Shown piece by piece: positions 22,341-33,084 of a DNA stretch of 64,000 nt (position 1 is its first letter; each line of letters begins with the position of its first letter). The position numbers and the translations under genes are program-made. The notes below the pieces were generated by a model, which made no database searches, was not told the origin of the DNA, and saw nothing but the letters and a program-made list of their open reading frames with translations. The DNA comes from Cynocephalus volans (lineage: Eukaryota > Chordata > Mammalia > Dermoptera > Cynocephalidae): the NCBI RefSeq assembly GCF_027409185.1, contig NC_084475.1, positions 18,434,130 to 18,498,129 of the forward strand, in the 5' to 3' direction.

Positions 22341-22529
22341 CACTAGTCACCTTATTCCTCCAAGAGATGAGCTCTTGGCAAATTCCCAAGAGTTCAATGC
22401 CACGACCAAGGAAGGCTTTGCCAGGGCTGTGGGTATTACAGAACCTTGGAGGATATCAGAGATCACCACCTTCCTTGGCTTAAACCATTCACCAGCACTC
22501 TGCTTTCTGTAGCAGAGTCACAAACTAGC

Positions 22530-23320
22530 AGCGTGGCCCAGCTTGCCAGATGGTTGGTTTGATTCACAAGGGCTTGTGTGGAGTATGCATAAAGCAAATG
22601 TACTTCACAGGGCCTGGTTTTCCAAAGCCTTGCAGTTTCAAATTTGACCTTACAAAAAACAGGAAATTTTCCCCAGGCTATACAGTCTCTGACATAAGAT
22701 AAGAATCGTAACACAGCAAGGCTGCCAGTTCAAAGACAGACAGGTTACTAATTGATAGTAAAGTCAAAGACAGACAGGTTACTAATTGACAGTAAAGTCA
22801 AAGACAGACAGGTTACTAATTCATAGTAAAGTCAAAGACAGACAGGTTACTCATTGATAGTAAAGTCAAAGACAGACAGGTTACTCATTGATAGTAAAGT
22901 CAAAGACAGACAGGTTACTAATTGACAGTAAAGTCAAAGACAGACAGGTTACTAATTGATAGTAAAGTCACTGAAAAGTGCTGGAGGGAGATGGAATGTT
23001 TGCTAAGATCAAGCTTTTGTTAGTGGATCGACTTAATTGCATGTTACCAGCTTCTATTGTAAAAAGTTATCAAATCGTGCTTGGCAAAACCCCACCAATG
23101 TCTCTTCCTGTAACTTGCTGGTCTGGAGAATAAATGCAGGAAGAGAACCCCAATTCGTGGTTAATTTCCCAAATGGAAGCAATGCCTCGCTGTTGAGGGC
23201 GATGGGAGATTAACCCCTTTTTGAGGCTTCTCACTGCTCAGAAGAGATGGGCTTTGAGTAATCTTTGGCGGCTCCGTCACCAAGGTGGAAAGGGGTGACA
23301 AATCCGTGGGAGGCAAAGCA
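22530..23320 (+). mobile_element. ERV LTR-like element, copy 1
   Basis: About 0.8 kb that recurs in reverse orientation at 29,055-29,860. Shared blocks include AATGTACTTCACAGGGCCTG, GCCTTGCAGTTTCAAAT, GAATGTTTGCTAAGATCAAG, an AATAAATGCAGG polyA-signal region, GAGAACCCCAATTCG, and GCTCAGAAGAGATGGGCTTT. The final part, TTTGGCGGCTCCGTCACC, looks like the primer-binding-site border of a gammaretrovirus-like (class I) LTR. Copy 1 carries an internal seven-unit tandem array that copy 2 lacks. Confidence 0.65.
22731..22968 (+). repeat. 34-bp tandem repeat, seven copies
   Basis: Seven head-to-tail units of exactly 34 bp (CAAAGACAGACAGGTTACTA, then ATTGATAGTAAAGT), with only a few substitutions (GATAG/GACAG, ACTAATT/ACTCATT/ACTAATTC). 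There is no unique spacer between units. It sits inside the LTR-like element; the second copy of that element at 29.6 kb has only one unit. Confidence 0.97.
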
Positions 23321-23479
23321 CCAGGTTTGGGTTTGTTTTATGCCGTTAGGCGGGGCAGTACTCTCTGGTTAGCCACAGGCCCTCTCCAGGTTTCTGGACA
23401 TGGGTCTGGGTTTCCAGCCACTCCTTGAGGTTTCAGGTCCCTCCTTTATGCCCTCCCCTTGAGGAAATTTACTGTTGCC

Positions 23480-24125
23480 AGTTAGACCTATTTTCAGCAC
23501 CAACATGGGAGAAATGAGACCACAAAGGGCTGGCTCCTGCAAATCCAGTGGCTGGGCATGCTCAGTGGAGAGGGGTTATGCAACCCTGGTAGCTGAATGA
23601 CCTTCCACTACAGGAGCTAGAGAGCACAGAATATTCTCAGATATGTCTGGTGCCTGTGGTAGGATTTGACCCATGAACATGCTCCAAGAAGAGACCAGCT
23701 GAGCATGTGGAAGACTATGTCACACAACTGGGAACCTTTTTTATTGAATATTCATTAGACAGTGAAACTATAAAAGCCAGATGACAGCAGAAGGCAGGGC
23801 TGGTGCTCACTGTCCTGGAGGGAGCCTGCACTCTGCCTGTGGAGTGCGTATTTCTGTCTCTTTGAATCAAACTTCCCTTAAGGGAGCAGCTGCTCCGTCT
23901 CTTGAGCCAGCCTGCACTCAGTACTGAACTTAAACTTGTGTATTGCTTGCTTTTGTGTTAAACTTGGTGTGAGCCCTGCTCAGTCTCTGGAGCTATGCCA
24001 CTCTCTCTCTCTCTCCCCCTCTCTGTCAGATCTGTAACTCTTCTTTGTTACATTTAAGCTGTTCTCACTTTGTCCTGTGACTCCACTCGAATTCTTTCCT
24101 GTGACAGAGTCAAGAACACACCACA
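23480..24125 (+). mobile_element. Probable ERV LTR
   Basis: Contains AACTATAAAAGCCAGATGAC (TATA-like), a CT-rich CACTCTCTCTCTCTCTCCCC stretch, TTTGTTACATTTAAGCTGTT and a GTGACAGAGTCAAGAACACA end. This order is typical of a class I LTR, but there is no partner copy in the window to confirm the edges. Confidence 0.5.
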
Positions 24126-24182
24126 GGAAAGGCGGGAGGATGGGGTGGGTTGAGACTGACTACTGGGACCCCCCAGACATCA

Positions 24183-24400
24183 GTCGGTGCTTCTCAAGTT
24201 GTGTGATCTCTCACGCCAGCACCACCCGTGAGTGACCAACCAGTACCTCCCTGTTTTCTCCATCCTCTGCGTGGGCCAAGTGTGATCATCTGTCCCTACT
24301 AAAAATTTAGCAAACACCCTGCCCTAGAAGTCTCCCTCTCTGAAATTCAATGTCATCTAATTGTTGTTTCCATGACTCTGTTATGCCTTTAAAAACAGGA
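24183..24400 (+). repeat. Unnamed dispersed repeat, copy 1
   Basis: Shares GGTGCTTCTCAAG, CCAGCACCACCCGTGAGTGA, GTGTGATCATCTGTCCCTAC and CCCTGCCCTAGAAGTCTCCC with 45,148-45,350 in the same orientation and order. The flanks differ, so it is an interspersed repeat rather than a local duplication. Family not recognised. Confidence 0.65.
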
Positions 24401-24494
24401 GTTTTATAGTTTATGTGGCTTTTTCCTACTCATTGTGTTGAGCATCGGGCTGTTGCAACATCGATATCCTCCTGAGAAGCTAAACTCATTGCAC

Positions 24495-25665
24495 ATTTGT
24501 TTTTAACAGCTTTTATTGAGATAAAATGTACATGCCATACAATTCACCATTTAAAGTGTGTGATTTGATGGATTTTAGTACACTCAGAGTTTTGCAATCA
24601 TCAAGCAATTGCAGAACACTTTCATTACTCCAAAACTAAATCCCTCAGTCATCATCCCCAATTATTCCATTCCCTCCAACCCCAGGCTACCATTAATCTA
24701 CTTTATTTTCCTACAAATATCCTCATTTGGGACATTTAATAAAAACGGTATCATACATTATGGGGCACTTTGTGACCGGCCTCTTTCACTCAGCATAATG
24801 TTTTCAAGGTTCATGCAAAGTTGTAGCATGTGTCAGTTCTCCAGTGCTTTTTATGACTGAATGTTTATTTACATGGATATCCCACATTTTGTTTGTTCAT
24901 TCATCAGTTCATGGACACTTGGCTAGTTCTACCTTTGGACTGTTGTGAATAATGCTGCAATGACCATTTGTATTCAAGGTTTCGTGTGGATGCGTGGTTT
25001 TATTTCTCTTGGCATATACCTAGAAGTGGAATTGCTGGATCATATGATAACTCTACACTGAATCATTCGAGGAACTTTGAGCCTGTTTGCAAAGTGGCTG
25101 TACCATTTTACAGTTTTCCCAGTCGTGTGTGAGGGTTTTAATTTCTCCATAGCCTTACAACACGGTTTTTATGCATCTTTGTGATTATAGCCATGGTAGT
25201 GGGTGTGAAGTTATATCTCATTGCGGATTTGATTTGCATTTCTCTCATGACTACTGATGTCAACCATCTTTTGATGTGCTTATTGGCCTTTTATATGTTT
25301 TCTTTAGAAAACTATGTATTCTGATTTTTTGCCAATTTTAAAAACTGGGATATTTATCTTTTTATTATCAAGTTGTAATTGTTTTTTATATGTTCTGGAT
25401 ACAAGCTCCTTCTAAGATATAAGATTCTTAAAACTTTTCTTCAATTCTGTGGTTTTCTTTTCACTTTCTTTCATTTTTCTTTTCACTTTCTTAGTGACAT
25501 TATTTGAACCACAAAAGTTTTAAATTTTGATAATGTTCAGTTTATCCACTTTTTCTTCCGTTGCTTGTGCTTTTGATGTCATGCCTAGAAAACCATTGCC
25601 TAATCTAAGATCATGAAGATTTGCACCTACGTTTTCTCCTGAGAGTTTTATAGTTTTCGTCCCCC
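24495..25665 (-). mobile_element. L1M-class LINE fragment (ORF2 end and 3'UTR), antisense
   Basis: Antisense landmarks occur in order: TTTTATTGAGATAAAATGTA, CAGCATAATGTTTTCAAGGT, TATCCCACATTTTGTTTGTTC, GGCATATACCTAGAAGTGGA, ATTGCTGGATCATATGATAA, TTTCTCCATAGCCTTACAAC, GATTTGCATTTCTCTCATGA, and GAGAGTTTTATAGTTTTCG. This is an old, 5'-truncated L1 with many substitutions. Confidence 0.9.
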
Positions 25666-26169
25666 CAGCTGGGTTTTGAGACATCCGAGGAGAAAGGCTG
25701 CTGGGACCCAGAGCTCATGCTGGGAGGAAGGGGGTGCTGTGGGGTGAGAGGAGGAGCATCTGGTGAGCAGGAGTGACCTGGATGGGACCCAGCTGGGAGG
25801 GGGCAGCTATGCTCCCGGGATCAGTGAAGGAACCTCGAGGAAGCGGGTGAGTGGAGAAGCGTCTGGAGGACTGGGTGGGTGTCTTTGGAGGTGGTTTCTG
25901 AGATGAGAAAGTCTGGGGCAGAGCTGTGAGGAGCCTGGAAAGGGACCGTGAAGTGTTACACTCTCCCCTGCTGTCCGTTGCTCACCCACCTCCTGAGCCC
26001 TGGGGTCCTATGCCCCCAGGTCTGGGGTTGAACTGGCACAGGAGGGTCCATGGCAGAGGCTGGAGAGCAGCCTCTCTGCTCTGCTGGGTGCCACGAATTC
26101 TGTGACAACCACTATGAAGGGTCACACAGGAGCGCTGTGGGCACCAAGCGAGAGCCCCCCACCTATTTC

Positions 26170-26345
26170 CCCAAGGGGTGCCCCTCCCTGGGGTGGGCGG
26201 GGCCAATGATCACAGCTTTCATTGTGACTCCTCCCTTCCCTGTGTTTGGCCACATCCCCATTAGCATCATCTTTCTCATCCACCAATGGGCTATGAGCAT
26301 TGAGGCCACGCCCACTTCACTGTTGCCTCATGCCTGAGCCCCCAC
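26170..26345 (+). promoter_or_regulatory. Promoter-like remnant upstream of golgin pseudogene
   Basis: GGGGTGGGCGGGGCCAATGA (GC box next to CCAAT), further CCAAT at 26,283 and a GGCCACGCCC element lie within 220 bp of the first exon of the golgin-like unit. The preserved promoter shows the copy arose from DNA duplication, not retroposition. Activity is unknown. Confidence 0.45.
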
Positions 26346-28029
26346 CAGCTCTGGCTCAGTTGCACATCTGTGCTGTCAGCTGAAGGAAGAGGATGATGGT
26401 GATGCAGCCCCCCTTTCCGTTCCCCTGCCCTGAGATGTCAGAGGAAACTCGACAGAGGAAATTGGCTGTGGCCAGGAAAAAGGTATGGCATGTTGGGTCG
26501 AAGGCCCCAGACCCAGCCCGAAGCCCCTCTGCTGGCAGGACAGGGGCAGGACTCTGTGTACTTCTGAGGTACATGGGGCTTGCCCCTCTGCGCCTCTTGA
26601 CTCCCCTCACCAAACTCTTCTCAGCCACCCCTGTCCCCTTAGCAGCCCAGCCCCTGCCCTCGCCAGGCACCCCCTGTCATTACTGCTTGGAGCCCGGCCT
26701 TTGACCTGCTGAGCCAGTCCCCCAAGTGTTTTCACCCTCTTTCCAGCTTCTCTGGTCGTGGCACAAATTTCCGTTAGGAAGGGTACTCAGGACTAAGGGA
26801 CCCGGGACCAAGAGAGGTTTCTGGCTCCCTCACTTCCTTCACTTAGACATTGACAAACTGAAAAGCCTACACCTCACCAGTGGGCTTAAAACGTAGACAA
26901 TATCTCAGGGTGGCAATTGGAGAATGGGTTTGGTTTGGTTTTCTCCCAGGTTTCTACTCCTAGAGACACTTTACAATTTATTTCTGAGTCTGTACCTCAC
27001 ATTGGAATTCCCTAGGGTACTGGGACCAGAGCACCTTTCAGTCAGTGCTCTCTGGAGGGAAATGTGTTTATTTTCTGTGGTACAAATCCTGGACAACTGA
27101 ACTTCACAGCTGAAATCTTGCCCAATTCATTTGAATCTGGGGTGCCACAGTATTCATAGGGGGCATCTTTCTGAAGCATCAGATTTGCTTGATTCTTTTG
27201 AGAGAGAAAAAACCTATTACTGTACTTAGGGGTAACAATCGCCTAGATTTGTAAGATCATAATTGACTTCTCTCTGAAATGATGCTTGGGTTGTCCTCTT
27301 TTTGTTAGGTCCCCAGATCCCTAGGGGTGTGCGCTCACTGACTTCTGCCACTAGGATACATTGATGTAAATGTCTGAGAAGTGCTGGTGTGCAGCTCTGT
27401 CAGGTCTGTAGGAGAGGACCCCAATGTCTGATTTGCATTTTGCCACCTGGAAGCTGCTGATTCATGATAAAGCCCCAGAAGACTGAAGTTAAATTCCATT
27501 ATTGCCTTTTTAAAGTCATATTATCAATCCATTTCTTCAGCCGTTTAATGATCATTACTACACCTTATAGGATTGCTGGTGGCATTAAATCAGATGGTAT
27601 AAGTAAGAATATTTTGTAAAAACTGTAAAGTAGGATGCCAAGAGCAGGGGCTTAGAGTTCTGAATATGACTGCTTTTCCTTTTCACAGTTAAGAGATTAC
27701 CAACAGAGAAACAGCCCTGGTGATCCTCCAGGAGCAAAGAACAAAGTGAAAAGTGGCAGTAACCCTGATTCAACCACTTCTGGGGGTTGCCAGTTGCCTA
27801 AGGAGGTGAGTTTTGGCTGGTCAGGCTCCTGGGAACAGGGGACTCAAGGGGCAGTCGGGGGTAATGGTAGGAAGTGTCAGGGACTGGTTAAGAAGTCTGG
27901 GTGTGAATCCTGCCTCTCCCTCTGCTAGGGATATGATTAGGACTCTTCTCTGAGCATGTCCCTTGAAGCTGTGCACACAAAGATGGACAACGAGCTTGGC
28001 TGTCTCATTGGAGCCTGCTGCAGGAAGCA

Positions 28030-28101
28030 CAGGATGATGTTGATAACACCAAGGCCCAGGGCTCAATCCCTGCACTGGCCACTACCAAAAAAAAAAAAAA
28101 A
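28030..28101 (+). mobile_element. 5'-truncated tRNA-derived SINE
   Basis: GATGTTGATAACACCAAGGC, then CAGGGCTCAATCCCTGCACT and GGCCACTACC followed by a run of 15 A. Same SINE family, missing its 5' half. Confidence 0.8.
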
Positions 28102-28744
28102 GGTACAGGATGAGAGCCGCTCGGGAGAGGAGGGACCTTGAGAAGTGGGCAGAAAGGGGCTACAGGAGGAGGGCCTGGTCCAGGTCAGGCAGGAAAGAGA
28201 CTTTTGCCGTTTGATGGGGAAGAAAGGACGTCAGGGGGCTTAGCCATTGAGGAGGACAGCGTGTGTCCATGTGCGCTCTCATCTCTTGTAGCCCACATCA
28301 TACATCAGTGGGGAGGCCTTTGTGACATCAGTGGGAAGGCCTTGTGACATCAGTTTGTGTGAAGGAGCACCTGTTTGGCTTTTCTCCCAAAGGCTCAGAT
28401 TTGGACCACTGATGTCTTAATGTCTGAAAAGGCACAGTTACAGAGAGCCCTGGCCAATGGTCACCATGCAGTCTGGCAGAAAGCAGGTGCAAATCTGGGC
28501 ACCCTTTCCCCCTCAACCTGGTGCCTGGCAGGACTTTGGAGGAGCCATTTGGGTTCTGTCTTGACCTCTGTCGTTCCAGGGGAGTGTGAACATCTGACAA
28601 GCTGCCTGTGCTCATGAGAGCAACAGAAAAAAGAGCTGCGGTGGAATCCGACTGCTGTCTTCATGTGGCAGAAGGAGGACAAGACGGTGAGCCCAGCCCC
28701 CTACAGTCATGCTTGTGCCTCCACCCCAGGGGAAAAAATGGCCT

Positions 28745-28930
28745 TAGAGAATTAGATAGACCTGGATGTTCACATCCCAGCTGTAAGTGATCTTAGCACT
28801 TTGTATTTCATCTACAAAATGGAGATAATACTAGCAACTCCCTCCTATGGTGGTTGTGAGGATTCAATGGATTGTCAGCATGGTGCCTGGTGACACACTC
28901 AATACAGAGTCAAATGCTGGTGATGACAGT
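28745..28930 (+). mobile_element. MIR SINE
   Basis: GACCTGGATGTTCACATCCC, then TTTCATCTACAAAATGGAGA, TGGTTGTGAGGATTCAATGG and GCATGGTGCCTGGTGACACA follow the MIR consensus. Confidence 0.75.
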
Positions 28931-29054
28931 CATAACAATGGCAACATGACCCAATATCCCTGGGCCTCTGTCAGCCAGCTGTAAATCAGATCTCTTTCCC
29001 TGCCTCTTCCATGCTTATTGAGTTCTTAGGAAAACCAACTGATGTTGCTGTGCA

Positions 29055-29860
29055 TTGCTTTGCCCCCCACGCATTTGTCACCCCACTTCCCCTGGGTGAC
29101 GGAGATGCAAAGGATGACTCAAAGCCCATCTCTACTGAGCAGTGAGAGGCCCCGAAGTGGTTAATCTCCCTTTGGGATGCTCAAGCAAGAGCCATCCCTT
29201 CCTTGGGAAATTAACCCCGAATTGGGGTTCTCTCCCTGCATTTATTTTCCAGACCAGGAAGTTACAGGAAGAGAACAAAGGTGGGGTTATAGTTTATTTA
29301 TTTATTTATTTATTTATTTATTATTTTTTTAAAGATGACCAGTAAGGGGATCTTAACCCTTGACTTGGTGTTGTCAGCACCACGCTCACCCAGTGAGCAA
29401 CCGGCCATCCTTATATGGGATCCGAACCCGTGGCCTTGGTGTTATCAGCACCACACTCTCCCGAGTGAGCCACGGGCCGGCCTGGGGTTATAGTTTAACA
29501 ATATAGGCTGGTAAAGTTCAGTGAAACAAGCCAGATGACATTCCAGCGAGGCAATCAAGTGGTCCTGTCAATGCAAGCTTGATCTTAGCAAACATTCCTT
29601 CTTACAGCAGTTTCTCAGTATCTTTACATAACAATCAGTAACTAGTCTGTCTTTGAGCCAGCAACCTGCTGTGCCACAATTCTTTGTCTTACACCAGAGA
29701 CTTACAGCCTGAGGAGAATTTCTTGTCCTTGCAAGGTCAATATTTGAAACTGCAAGGCTTTGGAAAACCAGGCTCTGTGAAGTACATATGCTTTTTAGTA
29801 TATTCCACAAAATGAGATCATGGGCTTGGAAATGCCTTGAAAAAGATGTCAAGTGTGATT
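29055..29860 (-). mobile_element. ERV LTR-like element, copy 2, inverted
   Basis: Reverse-complement copy of the element at 22,530-23,320, recognisable from end to end (for example AGGCTTTGGAAAACCAGGCT, TTGATCTTAGCAAACATTCC, CGAATTGGGGTTCTCTCCCT, AGCCCATCTCTACTGAGCAG). It contains one unit of the 34-bp motif and is split by the SINE at 29,297-29,483. It lies inside the golgin pseudogene, in an intron, antisense to it. Confidence 0.7.
29297..29483 (-). mobile_element. CYN-like dimeric SINE with target-site duplication
   Basis: Starts with (TTTA)n (reverse-complement tail), then two tRNA-Ile-like units in antisense, ending GAGCCACGGGCCGGCC. The 14-bp duplication GGGGTTATAGTTTA is at 29,283-29,296 and 29,484-29,497. 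It is nested in the LTR-like element and so is younger than it. Confidence 0.93.
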
Positions 29861-31624
29861 CAGGGGGAGGAAATATTACTGCCGAATGGTTACTATAGGT
29901 GTCAGTGTTAGTGCACCCCGACTACATCTTCTCCCTGCTGAATCCTGACTTCACCTTTCTGTATTTGCAGTCCTACCACGACTTGATAAAAGAGTGAGAT
30001 GCTCTCCACCTGCACATGGAGTATAATAGGTAGGAGGGGGAAGGTGGATGGCAGGTCTGGGGGGCCTCAGCATGGGGGATGGGGTGGGAGGTGGGAGGGT
30101 TACAGGTGAGCACAATGAAGTGGATGCACAGGTTTCGACGTGCAGAGCCAAGCTGTGGTCCCAGCTGTGCCAGTGACTCACATGTGGCCTCAGACAATTC
30201 ATGTCCACTCTCTGGACTGGTACTTGTGACTCTTGGTTCCTGGGGTCCCCTTCCCATGCCATGGTCCTCTGGTTGTGTGTCATAGTCACTGCCTTGATCA
30301 CCAAAGTGATCCTTTCTGTTCCTCATTCTTCCCATTCTCCATCACCTCTGGCCACAGGAACAATGATGTGGACCGCAAGTGTCGCCAGTCCCAACTGAAG
30401 GGGAAGCTTCAGGTCCTTGTGATGGGAATGTGGCCTTGCAGCTCCCTATGGAAAAACTCAAGACATCCAAGCTCCTGCCCCAAGAAGTAAGTGGCTGCAG
30501 CACAGGGTTTTGGTTTTATGGGGGTGGGAGTAGAGAGGAAGGTGGCAGCCTGTCCGTTCTGCAGCCACTCCCTCCATGGCTCACGCCCCTGTCTCTGGGC
30601 AGGTGCACACTTCGAGGGAGGGGCATGGCCTGAGTCACATCCAGGAGCCAGAGACATGCTTGGCTGATATACGCAGGTGGACAGGTAAGCTGGGACTAGG
30701 GTGGCCTAGGAGCAGGTGAGGGAAGAGAACGAGGTGTGTGCCAGCAGATGGCAAGTCTGCTCGCCTGAGCCTCAGTGTCCCCCATCTGCAAAGAGGGGTG
30801 GGGTGCCCATTGTCAGCGACCCACAGTTGTCTTCTGCACAAGAATGTGAAGAACTCTGTTTGAAAGTGGTTTGTATGATTGACCGTCATCTGGCCATAAG
30901 GAATGATTAGCCAGGAAGCCATGGTCTGGGGTGAGGAGCCTGAATTAGCAGCTATGGGTCGAGAAGAGGGTTTTGTGAAACTCCAGAGACCAGAGGCCCT
31001 TCTCATCCAATTCCTTTCTCAGCAGAGCCTCCATCCCTGAAGCCTCCAGCAGGGTCCAGCGAGGAAGAACGGTGGCTGCAGGTGGAGGCTGAGCAGCTGG
31101 AGAGCCTGGTGGGTCAGTTCCAGGCTCAGGTAAAGGACAACGAGGGTCTGAACCACCTGAACCAGGAGCAGGAGAAGCAGCTTCTGGAGCTGGGTTGGGC
31201 TACTGGGCTCTGAGGCAAGCAGCCCACCAAGTGCTGGAGGGCATGCAGTGCCACCACACCACCACCAGCTGCCTGCTGTCCCAGGCCCGTGAACTCCAGG
31301 AGCATGTGGCTAAGCTGTAGACTGGCCTCATCAGGCTGGTGTCCTACCCGCCCTGCCAGCCTGCCCTCCACCCTCAACCCCTGGGCCTTTGTTTCCCCAC
31401 CTGTAAAATGGGGTGGTGGAGGCCTCACATGAAAGGGTACCTAGGAAGACACCTTGTGAGCCAGTGTCCTGTGCCCCCTTCCCTGTGCCATGGGTCTCCA
31501 TCTGCATCAGGTGGCCACCGATTGCTTCTCTCCACCCAGACCAATTAGAACAAGGAGGTCACCAGTGCACTGCAGTCAGGACAGCATGTGAAGATGGAGC
31601 TGGCTGAGAAGTTGGACCAGAAAA

Positions 31625-33080
31625 AAACCAGAAGTAAGAAAAAAAGAGGAAAACACCAAGATGAAGGAGAAAACACCCAAAAGAAGAACAAAATACCCAA
31701 AAAAGTACAAAATACCCATAAAAGGAAGAAAACACCCAAAAGAAGAAGAAAACAACCAAGAAAGGAAGAAAACCCCAAGCAAAAGAAAACAGACAAAATA
31801 GGAAAACATCCCAAAGAAGAAGAAATTACCAAAGAGGAAGAAAACACCCCCAAATGAAGAAAAAAACTACAAAAAAGTAGAAAACACCTAGAACAAGAAG
31901 GAAACACCCCAAACAGGAACACCCCAGCAAAAAGAAGAAAACCACAACATAAAGAAGAAACTCCCCCAAAAGAAGACAACCTGAACAAAAAGAACCCAAG
32001 AGAAGGAAGAAAAATCTCCCCAAAATAAGAAAGCCCCAGCAAAAGAAGAAACCTCTCCAAAAGAAAACCCTAAAAAAAGAATAGCCCCATAAAAGAAGAA
32101 AAAAACAAAACCCAAATAGAACAAAATCCCAATGAAAATAAAACTCCAACAGAAAGAAGAACCCCCAAAAGAAAAGGATCCCCCCATGAAAACAAGAAGA
32201 ACACCAAAAAACCCCAAAAGAAGAAAAAACCCAGAAAACCCCAAGAAAAAGAAAATCCCAACAAAAAGAACCCCAACAAGAAAACACCCCAAAAGAAGAA
32301 AACCCCAGCAAAAAAAACCCCACAACATAAAGAAGAAACTCCCCCAAGAGAAAACCCCAAAAGAAGACAACCTGAACAAAAAGAACCCAAGAGAAAGAAG
32401 AAAAATCTCCCCCAAATAAGAAAACCCCAGCAAAAGAAGAACCCCCCAAAAGAAAACCCTAAAAAAAGAAAACTCCCATAAAAGAAGAAAAACAAAATCC
32501 CAAATAGAACAAAATCCCAATGAAAATAAAACTCTAACAGAAAGAAGACCCCCCCAAAAGAAAAGGATCCCCCCATGAAAACAAGAAGAACACCAAAAAA
32601 CCCCAAAAGAAGAAAAAACCCAGAAAAGAAAGCCCCAAGAAAAAGAAAATCCCAACAAAAAGAAAACCCCAACAAAAAGAAAACATCCCAAAAGAAGAAA
32701 ACCCCAGCAAAAAGAAGAAACCCAAAATAAAGAAAACCAAAAACTCCCCAAGATATAAAACTCCCACAATAAGAAGAAAACCCTAAGAAACCCGCCAAAA
32801 AGAACCACCCCCTAAAAATAGAAGCCACCCCAAAAAGAAAAACCTATTGAAGAGAAGAAAACCCAAAAAAGAAGTGAACCAAAAAAAAGGAGAAAACAAA
32901 AAAAAAAGGATAGAAAAACACACACAGAAAAAAAAAAAAAAAACCCAGAAATACAACAAAGAAGAAAAATAGTAAAAAAACAGAGAGAAAAAACAAGAAA
33001 AAGAAAAAAGAAAAAACATAAAAGAAAAATCAAAATAAAAAAATAGGAAAAAAAAGAAAAAACAACAACAAAAAAAGAAA
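31625..33080 (+). repeat. A-rich, nearly T-free satellite-like tract
   Basis: About 1.45 kb made of short AAAAGAAGAAAACCCC-type motifs; T is rare on this strand. A higher-order repeat is visible: the block CACAACATAAAGAAGAAACT is at 31,943 and 32,321 (378 bp apart), and AAAAGGATCCCCCCATGAAA is at 32,173 and 32,562 (389 bp apart). After about 32,870 the pattern decays to simple A/AG/AC tracts. The long open frames on the - strand (hydrophobic Phe/Leu/Gly runs) are by-products of the base composition. It abuts the last golgin-like exon. Confidence 0.9.
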
Positions 33081-33084
33081 GCAT

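Larger units (their letters stand above)
26393..31620 (+). pseudogene. GOLGA2: GOLGA2/golgin-A-like unprocessed pseudogene
   Basis: Several exons line up in order with GOLGA2 (GM130), a cis-Golgi coiled-coil tether. Exon at 26,393-26,481: MSEETRQRKLAVARKK. At 27,690-27,806: LRDYQQRNSPGDPPGAKNK and SGSNPDSTTSGG. At about 28,395-28,490: MSEKAQLQRALANGHHAVWQK. At 29,972-30,031: SYHDLIKE, stop, DALHL. At about 30,358-30,486: DRKCRQSQLKGKLQVLV and LQLPMEKLKTSKLL with a frameshift. At 30,602-30,683: VHTSREGHGLSHIQEPETCL-like. At 31,021-31,318: [20 protein letters not shown], then stops. At 31,536-31,620: VTSALQSGQHVKMELAEKL. Splice-like borders remain, so it is a duplicated rather than processed copy. 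Stops and frameshifts rule out the full protein. Homology ends in the A-rich tract. Confidence 0.82.

Noticed and set aside
22731..22968. CRISPR-like array
   Set aside because: The 34-bp units are directly adjacent with no unique spacers, in a mammalian LTR. It is a tandem repeat.
31545..32828. Long open frames on the - strand (up to 306 codons) rich in Phe, Leu and Gly, resembling membrane proteins
   Set aside because: They arise because the + strand has almost no T, so stop codons are rare. All frames are repetitive and have no homology or splice signals.
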